DNA of 9,716 nucleotides from Bacillota bacterium (GCA_023443225.1 JAEZVF010000082.1:1-9716), one strand, 5' to 3'; positions 1 through 6,376 are shown, counted from the first letter of the stretch. Translations and numbers: made by a program. The notes: generated by a model from the sequence alone, not told the origin.

Positions 1-335
1 GAGTTATGAAAAAAAGTTTTATAAAACAAGTTTGGAGTAGTTCTTGTTTCTATAACTTAGTATATAGGAGAGATGTGAAGTAAGTTTGTAGAAGATGTAA
101 ATAATTTTTGTACGGCTTGTGAAAAAATTGTGAATGAATAACGATGGTATTTTATAAGCGATTATAGCTGATATATGAATATTAGCAGATTATAGATGAA
201 TAAATATTAATAAAATGCAGTTTGAAATATCGCTGGTAGTAACGTGCTTTTTAAATTAATATCCAGCAAAATACTAACTGCTAATTGCATCTGCTGAAAT
301 TTCTTCTCCTCGAAAAAGGTGGACATGGGTTGGGA
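1..335. other. AT-rich stretch without a convincing gene
   Basis: No reading frame of useful length with a ribosome binding site is visible here. A 25-codon frame (6-83, plus strand, Met-Lys-Lys-Ser-Phe start, TAA stop) could be the tail of a gene entering from the left edge, but nothing supports it beyond being open. Two imperfect copies of a GATTATAG-containing motif lie near 158-200. From about 297 to 389 an open frame without its own clear start ends in a TGA that overlaps the ATG of the next small ORF, which suggests the eroded end of a coupled phage gene. Confidence 0.4.
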
Positions 336-382
336 ATGGCTTTAATATTAGAAAAATTAGAATTTGATGGAGGTAAAAAGAT

Positions 383-505
383 ATGGTGAGACCAGATGGA
401 ACAAAGTCAGCTAAAGTTGTACAAGTAATAGAGACAAAAGCAAAAAGAGGCCTTGGGACAGAAAAAGACCCAGTAAGAGAGGTGACTCAGTACTGGGATC
501 TTTAA
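383..505 (+). CDS. Small phage-type protein, truncated by an in-frame TAA
   Basis: A 40-residue ORF starting Met-Val-Arg-Pro-Asp-Gly, with GGAGG at 369-373 nine bases before the ATG. The core KVVQVIET...GLGTEKDPVREVTQYWDL resembles, from memory, a very small protein family common in prophages of Firmicutes, whose members continue past the Y-W with a G-x-L-L-A-E-type tail. Here the codon after Asp-Leu is TAA (503-505). The same frame then reads GNFLAETD, which looks like that tail, before finally stopping at 599-601. It is therefore probably a nonsense-mutated copy. Its ATG overlaps the TGA of an upstream 17-codon frame (336-389), typical of tightly packed phage genes. Function is unknown. Confidence 0.5.
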   Translation: MVRPDGTKSAKVVQVIETKAKRGLGTEKDPVREVTQYWDL

Positions 506-581
506 GGCAACTTTTTAGCTGAAACGGATGTTGAACATTCTATCTCATGCATACAACATGATACACAAGTTGTTGAAAAAT

Positions 582-1274
582 CTATTTTGCAGGTTCCATA
601 GATTCTGCATCTTCGGTTATTAAAATCATTGATATAAAATATACCGTGGCAGAAATAAATCGCTTCATATCATTGATATCGCGATTTTCTTGCTTGCGAA
701 TATAGTGTGCTTCATCATTACCAATCCAAGTCGATTTAATAGCAAGTGTTTTTATATTGGGAGAATCGATATATGTATTAATGCAAGGACTTAATTGTAA
801 AACTTTAATTTTTTCTGAATCATCAGGGTTGCGTTTTATCGCAAAATCTTTGATTAGGAATTCAAGAGATTTTCTATATCCAAGACCAGCGATTTCATCT
901 AATCCTGATGTTTCAGCGGCGAGTGCTTGATTATATATTTTGATAAACTGTGGGGATAATTTATTGATACTTTGGTCAAAAGTTTTCTGAACAAATTTAG
1001 CTGGTTCTGAGCTAATTAAAGACCCATCGCATAGATTATTAATGCCAGCATCTGGTACAACGTATGTATTTATAATTGCAGAATGGCAGTTGTTGCAAAA
1101 TTCAAATAATGAAACATAAGTCGAGTTGCCTTTATCATATACCAAATGACTAATATTGATAGGAGAAATTGCATATTTACAGCATGGACATATATTTACA
1201 GGATCATAAGATAGTTTTGTAAAAGCTAAATTTGTAAATGTTATATTCTTGATATCGATTCGAGTTTTCGCCAT
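582..1274 (-). CDS. Zinc-ribbon DUF4145 protein
   Basis: A 230-residue cytoplasmic protein with no membrane segment. The N-terminal part carries a zinc-ribbon-like pair, C29-x2-C32 and C60-x2-C63. Residues about 112-195 match the DUF4145 pattern: YNQALAAETSGLDEIAG, then a Y-R-K-S-L-E-F-L-I-K-D-F helix, then W-I-G-N-D-E-A-H ending at H190. DUF4145 is an all-helical domain usually grouped with HEPN-like folds; it occurs alone or fused to restriction enzymes and is frequent in defence islands. The canonical HEPN R-x4-H is not obvious, so RNase activity should not be assumed. The ATG at 1274 follows a GGATGTGAT stretch that is one mismatch from the ideal Shine-Dalgarno. The gene is monocistronic, with its own strong promoter, and points left into prophage debris. 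Role in defence is inferred; the domain call is fairly secure. Confidence 0.8.
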   Translation of the reverse strand: MAKTRIDIKNITFTNLAFTKLSYDPVNICPCCKYAISPINISHLVYDKGNSTYVSLFEFCNNCHSAIINTYVVPDAGINNLCDGSLISSEPAKFVQKTFDQSINKLSPQFIKIYNQALAAETSGLDEIAGLGYRKSLEFLIKDFAIKRNPDDSEKIKVLQLSPCINTYIDSPNIKTLAIKSTWIGNDEAHYIRKQENRDINDMKRFISATVYFISMILITEDAESMEPAK

Positions 1275-1298
1275 TGTTAATCACATCCGTTTTTTATA

Positions 1299-1327
1299 AT
1301 TATATCATGAAAAAAGATAATTATCAA
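1299..1327 (-). promoter_or_regulatory. Sigma-A promoter of the DUF4145 gene
   Basis: On the minus strand TTGATA (1327-1322) is followed after exactly 17 bases by TATAAT (1304-1299). The -10 is preceded by TGA, giving an extended -10. Transcription would begin near 1292, leaving a leader of about 18 bases before the ATG at 1274. Confidence 0.75.
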
Positions 1328-1396
1328 TGCAGCAACAAGCTTGTTAGAGGGATAACAAAACTGAAATTTCACGTAGAACCGGAGAAAGGAATAGAT

Positions 1397-1600
1397 ATGA
1401 GTGATACATTTTAAAAACCATTGACAACTGCATTCAGATCAAAAATAAATGAATTAATTGACAATAACATAAACGATTTGATGACATGCAAAAACAATGG
1501 GTTGGTAAATATTCAGATCGCAGCGCAGACCATGGTTAAAAATCTTGTAAACAATCTGCCTGATGGATATTTGATACCTATGGAAAGGCGAAAAAGCTGA
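1397..1600 (+). pseudogene. Small ORF interrupted by TAA at codon 6
   Basis: ATG at 1397 has AAAGGA at 1385-1390 with good spacing. The frame reads Met-Ser-Asp-Thr-Phe, then TAA (1412-1414), then continues open for 61 further codons (KPLTTAFRSKINELIDNNIN...) to a TGA at 1598-1600. The post-stop part reads like a real small, helical, soluble protein, including an IQIAAQTMVKNLVNNLP stretch. No good internal start with a ribosome binding site was seen. The simplest reading is a 67-codon gene with one nonsense mutation (for example GAA or CAA to TAA). I do not recognise the family; the setting suggests prophage origin. Confidence 0.45.
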
Positions 1601-1617
1601 AATTTGATAAGATTTAT

Positions 1618-1630
1618 TGTTCTTTGAAAA
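1618..1630 (+). promoter_or_regulatory. rrn boxA-like sequence
   Basis: TGTTCTTTGAAAA at 1618-1630 matches the boxA antitermination element found in Bacillus-type rRNA operon leaders (TGTTCTTTGAAAACT). No rRNA gene is nearby. It lies upstream of the -35 of the following gene, so it would be in RNA only if transcription entered from the left. It may be a chance match or a copied rRNA-leader fragment. Confidence 0.3.
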
Positions 1631-1632
1631 TT

Positions 1633-1648
1633 GAATATTGATAGTTGG
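1633..1648. repeat. Left arm of 16-bp inverted repeat flanking the membrane gene
   Basis: GAATATTGATAGTTGG at 1633-1648 is the exact reverse complement of 2359-2374, which lies in the terminator downstream of the same gene. The two arms bracket the promoter and the whole coding sequence. Confidence 0.75.
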
Positions 1649-1666
1649 AAAAATATGATATATACT
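1638..1666 (+). promoter_or_regulatory. Sigma-A promoter of the two-helix membrane protein gene
   Basis: TTGATA (1638-1643), a 17-base spacer and TATACT (1661-1666) make a near-consensus vegetative promoter. The expected start is near 1673, with AGAGGG at 1684-1689 and ATG at 1696. The -35 hexamer lies inside the left arm (1633-1648) of the 16-bp inverted repeat whose other arm is in the terminator, so anything binding that arm could affect initiation. Confidence 0.7.
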
Positions 1667-1695
1667 CTACATAAAAAGTGATTAGAGGGTTTTAT

Positions 1696-2349
1696 ATGGA
1701 AAAATGGTTTTCTTGGATAAAGGATAATATACCCAGGGTTATTTTAATATTGCTGTTGCTAATAGTAGGGGTTCCATTTGTTATATATGTTTCTTTTAAA
1801 ATACCAGCACCAGTTGGTTTCCTAAAAGCGGGACCGGAATGGAATGAAGGAACTGTTTTAGGATACTATGGTTCGGTTCTAAGTTTTTTGGGAACTGCTC
1901 TACTAAGCATGTTGGCTATTTATCAAAATTTGGAAATAAAGAAAGAGGCTGATAAAAGAACAGAAGCATTAGAAACTGAGAAAAATTCACCCAAGCTTAT
2001 ATGTAAAGCAAGGGGGTGTAGTGGTAATTATCAAGGATTGAGGTGTGAATTAGAAAACATATCAAATAATCTGGCGAATAAAATAACTGTTAGTAACTTT
2101 GATATATATAATGAAAATGGGGATTTTGTATATAAATCAGAGAATGTTAAATTACCACAGAACACCCTCCGTGGAAATGAAAAGTTTGAATTTAGTTTCA
2201 TAAATAATAATCTTAAAGGGAAAAATTTGAACCTCAATTTTAATGTGACTTGCGAGGATAAATTTAGAAAATTTCACAAGTATAAGGCATCTATGTTAAT
2301 TGCAAACTCAGAAAATTTTTTAAACAATATGGAGTTTGAAGAATTATAA
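1696..2349 (+). CDS. Two-helix membrane protein with cytosolic coil and beta-rich domain
   Basis: A 217-residue protein from ATG 1696, chosen over GTG 1678 because AGAGGG sits six bases upstream. Two hydrophobic helices are visible, at about residues 15-35 and 57-77, separated by a short loop (PAPVGFLKAGPEWNEGT). The second, YYGSVLSFLGTALLSMLAIY, resembles the glycine-rich YYGS/FWGS-type helix common in small accessory membrane proteins. A charged, probably coiled segment follows (79-98), then about 115 residues of alternating polar and hydrophobic strands that look beta-sandwich-like. The gene is a closed unit: strong promoter, one ORF, strong terminator. No catalytic motif is visible and the function is unknown. 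The architecture would suit a membrane-anchored sensor or toxin-like effector, but that is speculation. Confidence 0.75.
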   Translation: MEKWFSWIKDNIPRVILILLLLIVGVPFVIYVSFKIPAPVGFLKAGPEWNEGTVLGYYGSVLSFLGTALLSMLAIYQNLEIKKEADKRTEALETEKNSPKLICKARGCSGNYQGLRCELENISNNLANKITVSNFDIYNENGDFVYKSENVKLPQNTLRGNEKFEFSFINNNLKGKNLNLNFNVTCEDKFRKFHKYKASMLIANSENFLNNMEFEEL

Positions 2350-2610
2350 AATAGTCAACCAACTATCAATATTCGGTAGTTGGTTTTTTGTTGTCATAAA
2401 TCTGGTAAACGAATGAAGAGGTGTACCCTCGGATCTAATTCGCTTTATCTCCTGCCATACAACCAGACAGAACAGCCGGCTCATGATAGGGTTCTCATGC
2501 TTTTTTATCATCTGTGCTACATGCCCAGGATTGACCATCTGGCTGTTTTTCATTAGTTTCCATGCATACGTATAAGCGGACCAGTACTTTCTAAGCTGAT
2601 TCTCTTCCAT
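2344..2610 (-). CDS. Small phage-type protein with a replaced C-terminus
   Basis: An 88-residue ORF starting MEENQLRKYW with an AAGGCGG Shine-Dalgarno on the minus strand. Its ATG lies three bases after the stop that the upstream HAD-like gene would have in its repaired frame, indicating translational coupling in a leftward phage gene cluster. The body (WSAYTYAWKLMKNSQMVNPG... MSRLFCLVVWQEIKRIR) is tryptophan-rich and helical. I do not recognise the family, but such ORFs are common in prophage replication/recombination regions. The last 17 or so residues (MTTKNQLPNIDSWLTIL) are encoded by the terminator hairpin of the convergent gene, and its stop lies within that gene's end. The native C-terminus has probably been lost. 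Confidence 0.5.
   Translation of the reverse strand: MEENQLRKYWSAYTYAWKLMKNSQMVNPGHVAQMIKKHENPIMSRLFCLVVWQEIKRIRSEGTPLHSFTRFMTTKNQLPNIDSWLTIL
2357..2390 (+). terminator. Intrinsic terminator after the membrane protein gene
   Basis: AACCAACTA (2357-2365) pairs perfectly with TAGTTGGTT (2377-2385) across an 11-base loop and runs into TTTTTT (2384-2389). It starts eight bases after the stop of the membrane protein gene. Bases 2359-2374 are the right arm of the long-range inverted repeat with 1633-1648. Confidence 0.85.
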
Positions 2611-2963
2611 CGTTTACACCGCCTTGAAAGGAATACAATACCGAACCTTAATTTTTGCCTTACATCTATATAGACATCAGCAAATATTTTTCGTAAATCG
2701 TTTCCATAAAGCTCTACCATTTCAGGTAAGTTCTCATTCACAGCGTCAAAGTTCAAACCATGATACCTACACCATGTAACAGCTTCTTCCAAGCGATCTC
2801 CGCATCTGCAGGTCCATAAAATTACTTTATTTCCCTCATTACGCCTCTTAATCAAATGATTAATCAACGCTCGATTTGGCTTGCCGATTCCAGGCCATAC
2901 GCTTTCTGCAAGCGTGCCATTAAAATCCACGGCATAAGTCGTATATTTTTTACTTTCGTTCAT
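2553..2963 (-). pseudogene. Phage HAD-like protein, frameshifted near its C-terminus
   Basis: The start at 2963 has an excellent AAGGCGGTGGG site. Residues 11-19 read AVDFNGTLA, the HAD motif I region, but the second acidic residue of D-x-D is Asn15. WTCR (50-53) supplies motif II Thr51. The stretch KPNRALINHLIKRRNEGNKVILWTC and NFDAVNENLPEMVELYGND resembles a small HAD family common in Clostridia phages, which ends in a Y-I-D-D motif. Here the frame reads Y-I-D and then diverges. Restoring one base near 2662-2663 gives YIDDKAKIKVRYCIPFKAV and a TAA at 2616-2614, three bases before the next gene's ATG. That join is so natural that a one-base deletion, or a sequencing error, is very likely. 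As written the frame runs on to 2553 and overlaps the next gene. Confidence 0.65.
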
Positions 2964-3101
2964 ATCCCACCGCCTTTATACTCCGCTCACAGAGAAAACA
3001 ACTCTCATCGCCAAAACTTCCATCATAATGTTTGCAGGTACCGCATGTCTTCCCCGAGCAACATGTTATTACTTTTCGCAATAGCCTATGTGGGGCCATG
3101 T
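2950..3101 (-). CDS. Small Cys-rich phage-type protein, 5' end uncertain
   Basis: The end of this frame reads ITCCSGKTCGTCKHYDGS then CFLCERSIKAVGYERK: two C-x2-C pairs, CGTC and CFLC, spaced like a small zinc knuckle. Its stop overlaps the start of the HAD-like gene by 14 bases, and the AAGGCGGTGGG site of that gene lies inside its coding sequence, as expected in a packed phage operon. The start is unclear. ATG 3101 gives 49 residues but has no Shine-Dalgarno, and the frame stays open back to a TTG at 3228 without supporting signals. The 5' part may have been lost where the endonuclease cassette joins at about 3130-3250. Family not recognised. Confidence 0.4.
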
Positions 3102-3253
3102 CCAAAGAATATGGTAATTGCTGCTTTATAAGTAATCTCCTGATCCATGTAACTTTGGAAGAACTTGAACGGATCTGGAGAATCGGAAAGTAAATATAAT
3201 GAGAGGAGCCAGCCTCCGGCCGGGGCAAGGGTATACCGGGTTTCTTTAAAGAA

Positions 3254-3784
3254 ATGGTAAATGTAGAAATATGGAGAGATACTTACATTTACGGCGAGCA
3301 GTATCAGGTAAGTAATACTGGTATTGTAAGAAATAAGATAACAGGTCATATATTAAAACCACAATTAGATAATAAAGGCTATTTGCGTGTTCGAATGAGT
3401 TTACATGATAAGAAAGCAACGGCAAAAGTACATAGGCTTGTTGCGGTCGCATTTATCCCTAATCCAGAGGATAAGCCGCAGGTCTATCATATAGATGGCG
3501 ATAAAAGAAATAATGATGTCAGAAACCTTGAATGGGTAACCAATGGAGAGAACCAAATACATGCCTACAGGACAGGTTTGAATCGTGTTACTGGAAAGTC
3601 TGGCCGTAAAAAGATTCCAGTTATTAAGATTAATCTGAAGACTGGTGAGATAGAGGGAACGTACCCTTCTTTGGCCGAAGCATCAAGACGCAATAATCTT
3701 TATAGTGCTAATATTGAAATAGTTATTAAAGGTGAGAGGAAGCACGCTGGTGGTTATGCTTGGAAAAGAAGACATGAGGCTTGA
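3254..3784 (+). CDS. HNH homing-type endonuclease (NUMOD4-HNH-NUMOD1)
   Basis: A 176-residue DNA endonuclease of the free-standing homing type. Residues about 5-48 form a NUMOD4 DNA-binding module (E-I-W...Y-Q-V-S-N-T-G-I-V-R). Residues 58-104 are the HNH_3 core: VHRLVAVAFIPNPEDKP, then H79-I-D-G-D-K, N86-N87 and NLEWVTNGEN, with the His and Asn residues of the beta-beta-alpha metal fold in place. Residues about 127-170 are a NUMOD1 helix module (G-E-I-E-G-T-Y-P-S-L-A-E-A-S-R). The ORF appears intact. Its start has only a weak AAAG site, common for such genes. It is oriented against the leftward phage genes beside it, so it may have inserted into or replaced the start of that cluster. No group I intron core was recognised around it. 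Such enzymes nick or cut a cognate allele to spread themselves. Confidence 0.85.
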   Translation: MVNVEIWRDTYIYGEQYQVSNTGIVRNKITGHILKPQLDNKGYLRVRMSLHDKKATAKVHRLVAVAFIPNPEDKPQVYHIDGDKRNNDVRNLEWVTNGENQIHAYRTGLNRVTGKSGRKKIPVIKINLKTGEIEGTYPSLAEASRRNNLYSANIEIVIKGERKHAGGYAWKRRHEA

Positions 3785-3840
3785 TGATAGCCAAGAGCAG
3801 CTTAGATTTCCCTGAATTATTATTCCTTGACAAATGAATG

Positions 3841-3869
3841 TTGATTGTAACTAAGAAATGTTGTATTCT
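3841..3869 (+). promoter_or_regulatory. Candidate promoter of the HEPN-like gene
   Basis: TTGATT (3841-3846), a 17-base spacer and TATTCT (3864-3869) fit a moderate sigma-A promoter 48 bases before the ATG. A perfect TTGACA at 3827-3832 has no -10 at standard spacing. Confidence 0.4.
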
Positions 3870-3917
3870 TTATTTGAAAATAACAATTATCTATTTAGTA
3901 TTCTATAGGAGCATGAT

Positions 3918-5132
3918 ATGAAAATATACAACAACTATATTCTTCTTTTAAAGGGAGAGAGCGAAAAGATAACTTCAAGTAATTTTAATCCAGATGATAA
4001 ATCAATTGTTATAGAAACACCTGTTAATTTCATAGATTTATTAAATGAAATATTTAAATTAGAGCATATAGATTGGAATATTATATCTAAATTCTTTCGC
4101 CATACTGTGTCGTTTGAATTTTCAATTGATAGTATTGAAAGCAAAGTTGCATTTGAAGTATTTAGTGTCCAAGGTAATTATTATTTTAATGTTGAAGTTT
4201 TTAGCAACACAAAATTTCAATGTGTAAAAGTATTAGAAGTAATTAATAGTAAATTGTTTGATAAGGCAAATAAAATTGAAAAACAATTCATTATTATTCT
4301 AACGTATGATGCTGTTTCAGATTATTATTGCAACAAAATATTTTCAAAGTTCTCACATTTTGAGAGACTATTTAGAAGACTTCTTTTTAATATTTATATA
4401 TTAAACTATGGTAGAAAATATTATGAAAAAACTATACCTAAAGAGATTACAGATAAGGCGAAAGGAAATATACGTGCAAAAAAGAATAAAGAAGAACAAT
4501 ATTTGAAAGAATATTTCTATTCACTTGATTATAGTGATTTACAAGCTCTGTTATTTACAAAAAATTGGACAAGCGTAGATGATGATAATATAAGTGATTT
4601 TCTTAAAACTCATGACAATTTATTACTTATGTCAGATGAGAGATTGCGTAAATTTATACAAGCTATTGGTGCAAAAAGCGATTGGGATCGTCTTTTCAAA
4701 AGTAAAGTTGATGTAACATCAATTGAGAAAGATATAGATTACATCCGAAAACAGAGAAATAAAGTTGCTCATAGTAAAATATTCACATATGAGGATTATA
4801 AGGAATCGTTGAAAACACTAAATAAAGTAGAAAAAACAATTAATGAAGCGATTAAATATACACAGGATAAAGATTTTTCAGATAAAAACATAGAGGTTTT
4901 AAGGAATAGAATTGAAGCTATGTCTAAAACTATAAGAGAATTTTCTGAAAAGATTATATCACCAATAAAACAGATACAATTACAAGTTAGTGAGACAATT
5001 GATCCTATCTCTAGAACTATGTCAGGGTTTAGACAGACAATGGAGCCGATTTATAAGTCTTTAAATGATTACATACTAATGATGAGTAATGATAACGCAA
5101 CGCTAGATGAAAATAATGGAGAAGACGATTAA
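3918..5132 (+). CDS. HEPN-like domain protein, candidate defence RNase
   Basis: A 404-residue soluble protein, ATG 3918 preceded by AGGAG (3907-3911) at six bases. Residues 1-130 look alpha/beta with no motif I recognise. From FERLFRRLLFNIYILNYGRKYYE (148-170) to about 315 the protein is helical and resembles Swt1/Apea-type HEPN proteins. It includes a SLDYSDLQALLF...W block (202-217) and I-R-K-Q-R280-N-K-V-A-H285, the R-x4-H motif that forms the RNase active site in HEPN toxins and abortive-infection proteins. The C-terminal 90 residues are helical, possibly coiled coil, with an acidic tail (DENNGEDD). It is very AT-rich, monocistronic, and sits between a homing endonuclease and an integrase. 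Family knowledge suggests an RNA-cleaving phage-defence or stress protein; whether it is self-sufficient is unknown. No antitoxin gene is adjacent. Confidence 0.7.
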   Translation: MKIYNNYILLLKGESEKITSSNFNPDDKSIVIETPVNFIDLLNEIFKLEHIDWNIISKFFRHTVSFEFSIDSIESKVAFEVFSVQGNYYFNVEVFSNTKFQCVKVLEVINSKLFDKANKIEKQFIIILTYDAVSDYYCNKIFSKFSHFERLFRRLLFNIYILNYGRKYYEKTIPKEITDKAKGNIRAKKNKEEQYLKEYFYSLDYSDLQALLFTKNWTSVDDDNISDFLKTHDNLLLMSDERLRKFIQAIGAKSDWDRLFKSKVDVTSIEKDIDYIRKQRNKVAHSKIFTYEDYKESLKTLNKVEKTINEAIKYTQDKDFSDKNIEVLRNRIEAMSKTIREFSEKIISPIKQIQLQVSETIDPISRTMSGFRQTMEPIYKSLNDYILMMSNDNATLDENNGEDD

Positions 5133-5146
5133 TAATTTTAGAAAAG

Positions 5147-5168
5147 AAGCCGGGGCATAGACCCCGGT
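5147..5168 (-). terminator. GC-rich hairpin, terminator on the minus strand
   Basis: CCGGGG (5150-5155) and CCCCGG (5162-5167) pair around a six-base loop. Read leftward the stem is followed by CTTCTTTTC, a usable U-rich tail. Read rightward it is followed by TAAAAAAA, not a U-tract, so it is a poor terminator for the HEPN-like gene even though it lies 17 bases past its stop. Confidence 0.5.
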
Positions 5169-5260
5169 AAAAAAACAACTCAAAAAGAACATATTTTCGA
5201 ATTCGGGCCAATAAACAAGCGGCAGAGTCCTCGTCCAAAGTTCTTCTACCCTTCATGCTT
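5147..5260 (-). ncRNA. Candidate short leftward transcript upstream of the integrase
   Basis: On the minus strand a perfect TATAAT (5272-5267) with a poor TTGCTT -35 at 17 bases (5295-5290) could start RNA near 5260, ending at the hairpin/U-rich tail at 5147. The roughly 115-nt product is clearly GC-richer than the flanking HEPN gene. It also holds an open frame beginning MKGRRTLDEDSAACLLAR, which runs through the terminator stem and has no ribosome binding site, so a structured RNA is as likely as a peptide. It could be a regulatory RNA or the structured recombination region of the integrase element. Confidence 0.25.
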
Positions 5261-5294
5261 AAGGATATTATAAATTAGTTTATCTCCTTAAGCA
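5256..5294. repeat. 10-bp inverted repeat upstream of the integrase
   Basis: TGCTTAAGGA (5256-5265) and TCCTTAAGCA (5285-5294) are exact reverse complements around a 19-base AT-rich spacer, 32 bases before the integrase ATG. The place and symmetry suit a recombinase binding site, an operator, or an mRNA-leader hairpin. The outer TGCTTAAG is also found in the 22-bp inverted repeat at 8668-8723. Confidence 0.55.
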
Positions 5295-5326
5295 ACTGAA
5301 ATTTAAAGAAAAGGAGATTGCATATT

Positions 5327-6364
5327 ATGAATGGACAAACATTAAAAGCGCAGGTAATTAATAATATCATTGTTGCTATGGCGGAGCATGTCACTAAGGA
5401 CGTTTTAGAAATTCTTCACCAGACGATAATAAAGGAATTTGTCAATGTCAATATGGAGGAAATAACCACTCTTCCGGTAGAGTACCAGAATGACACGGAT
5501 CAGAAGAATAAGTACATCGTTCAGCTTTTCATTGTGAAGAATAAAATCAAAGATAATACTAAGCAAGCTTATCTTAGTTCAGTTAAACGCCTGATCACTT
5601 TGATTGACAAACCGTTGGACAGGATAGAGGAATCCGATATCAGCTATTATCTTTCTTGGTATGAGAAGCGGAATATTAATGCTGGAGGTAAAAAGAATCA
5701 GGCCATAACAGTCAATAATGAAAGGCGTTTTCTCTCTGCTTTTTTCACTTGGATGCGAAAGGAAAAATTGATTGCAGAAAATCCGGTCGAAGCAACGGAT
5801 CCACTCAAAGCCATCAAGAAGCCGATTGATTATTTTAAGCCCGAAGAGATGACCAAAATGAAAGACGCCTGCAAGAGTTACCGGGAACGTGCTTTAATAG
5901 AAGTGCTACGCAGCACCGGTGCCAGAGTGGGTGAACTGGTGGAGATAACACTTGACCAGATAGATTGGAACACTGGTGATATCATGATCTTGGGTGAGAA
6001 GAGCAATAAATACCGGCCGATATTCTTAGATGATGATGCCAGATATTATTACCGGAAGTATCTTGAATCCCGGAATGACGATAGTCCATTTATGTTTCCT
6101 CAGTGTAAGGCGCCGCATGATCAGATGACGACTTCTGGAATCAGGAGCGTACTTAAAACTATTGGAAAGCGCGCCATAGTGAAAAGTAGGGTGTATCCCC
6201 ATAAGATACGCAAGACGCTCGGAATGACACTTAAAAACAAAGGTGTGGATATTGGAACAATACAGGAGATTATGGGTCATGGAAGCCCGTCAGTAACGGC
6301 TAATTATTACGCTCAATCTACACCGAATACATTAAGAAGTGTGAGAGAGAGGTGTTCTGCTTAA
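5327..6364 (+). CDS. Tyrosine recombinase / integrase
   Basis: A 345-residue, apparently complete site-specific recombinase. ATG 5327 is chosen because AAGGAG (5311-5316) lies ten bases upstream; TTG 5318 is too close to it. The N-terminal region (about 60-155) is a SAM-like core-binding domain (DNTKQAYLSSVKRLITLI ... NNERRFLSAFFTWMRKE). The catalytic domain has R200 in STGARVGEL, Lys in GEKSNKYRPI (225 or 228), H292-x2-R295 in PHKIRKT, H318 in IMGHGSP, and nucleophile Y327 in VTANYY. It strand-exchanges DNA at short sites through a 3'-phosphotyrosine link. No excisionase gene is seen. It is GC-richer than the genes on both sides, implying a separate history, and the closed operon downstream is the obvious candidate cargo. 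The sequence looks, from memory, like an integrase common in Lachnospiraceae. Confidence 0.93.
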   Translation: MNGQTLKAQVINNIIVAMAEHVTKDVLEILHQTIIKEFVNVNMEEITTLPVEYQNDTDQKNKYIVQLFIVKNKIKDNTKQAYLSSVKRLITLIDKPLDRIEESDISYYLSWYEKRNINAGGKKNQAITVNNERRFLSAFFTWMRKEKLIAENPVEATDPLKAIKKPIDYFKPEEMTKMKDACKSYRERALIEVLRSTGARVGELVEITLDQIDWNTGDIMILGEKSNKYRPIFLDDDARYYYRKYLESRNDDSPFMFPQCKAPHDQMTTSGIRSVLKTIGKRAIVKSRVYPHKIRKTLGMTLKNKGVDIGTIQEIMGHGSPSVTANYYAQSTPNTLRSVRERCSA

Positions 6365-6376
6365 TGTAAATAAGAG

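Noticed and set aside
383..1600. Recoded TAA (alternative genetic code or suppression)
   Set aside because: Intact genes in the window, including the integrase, HEPN and ATPase genes, end with TAA, so TAA is a normal stop here.
3086..3349. 87-residue minus-strand ORF overlapping the start of the homing endonuclease
   Set aside because: Its N-terminal half is antisense to the endonuclease. The end (FFQSYMDQEITYKAAITIFFGHGPT) could be a phage remnant, but no start or family supports it.
3773..3835. Tiny frames overlapping the endonuclease stop (MRLDDSQEQLRFP and MIAKSSLDFPELLFLDK)
   Set aside because: Too short and without ribosome sites; at most debris of a phage gene.
3130..3917. Group I intron hosting the HNH endonuclease
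   Set aside because: No P7/P3-like core or split exon was recognised on either side; the enzyme appears free-standing.
5029..5256. 75-residue minus-strand ORF overlapping the HEPN gene end and the GC-rich hairpin
   Set aside because: It has no ribosome binding site and runs through a terminator stem and antisense to a real gene; treated as a possible RNA region instead.
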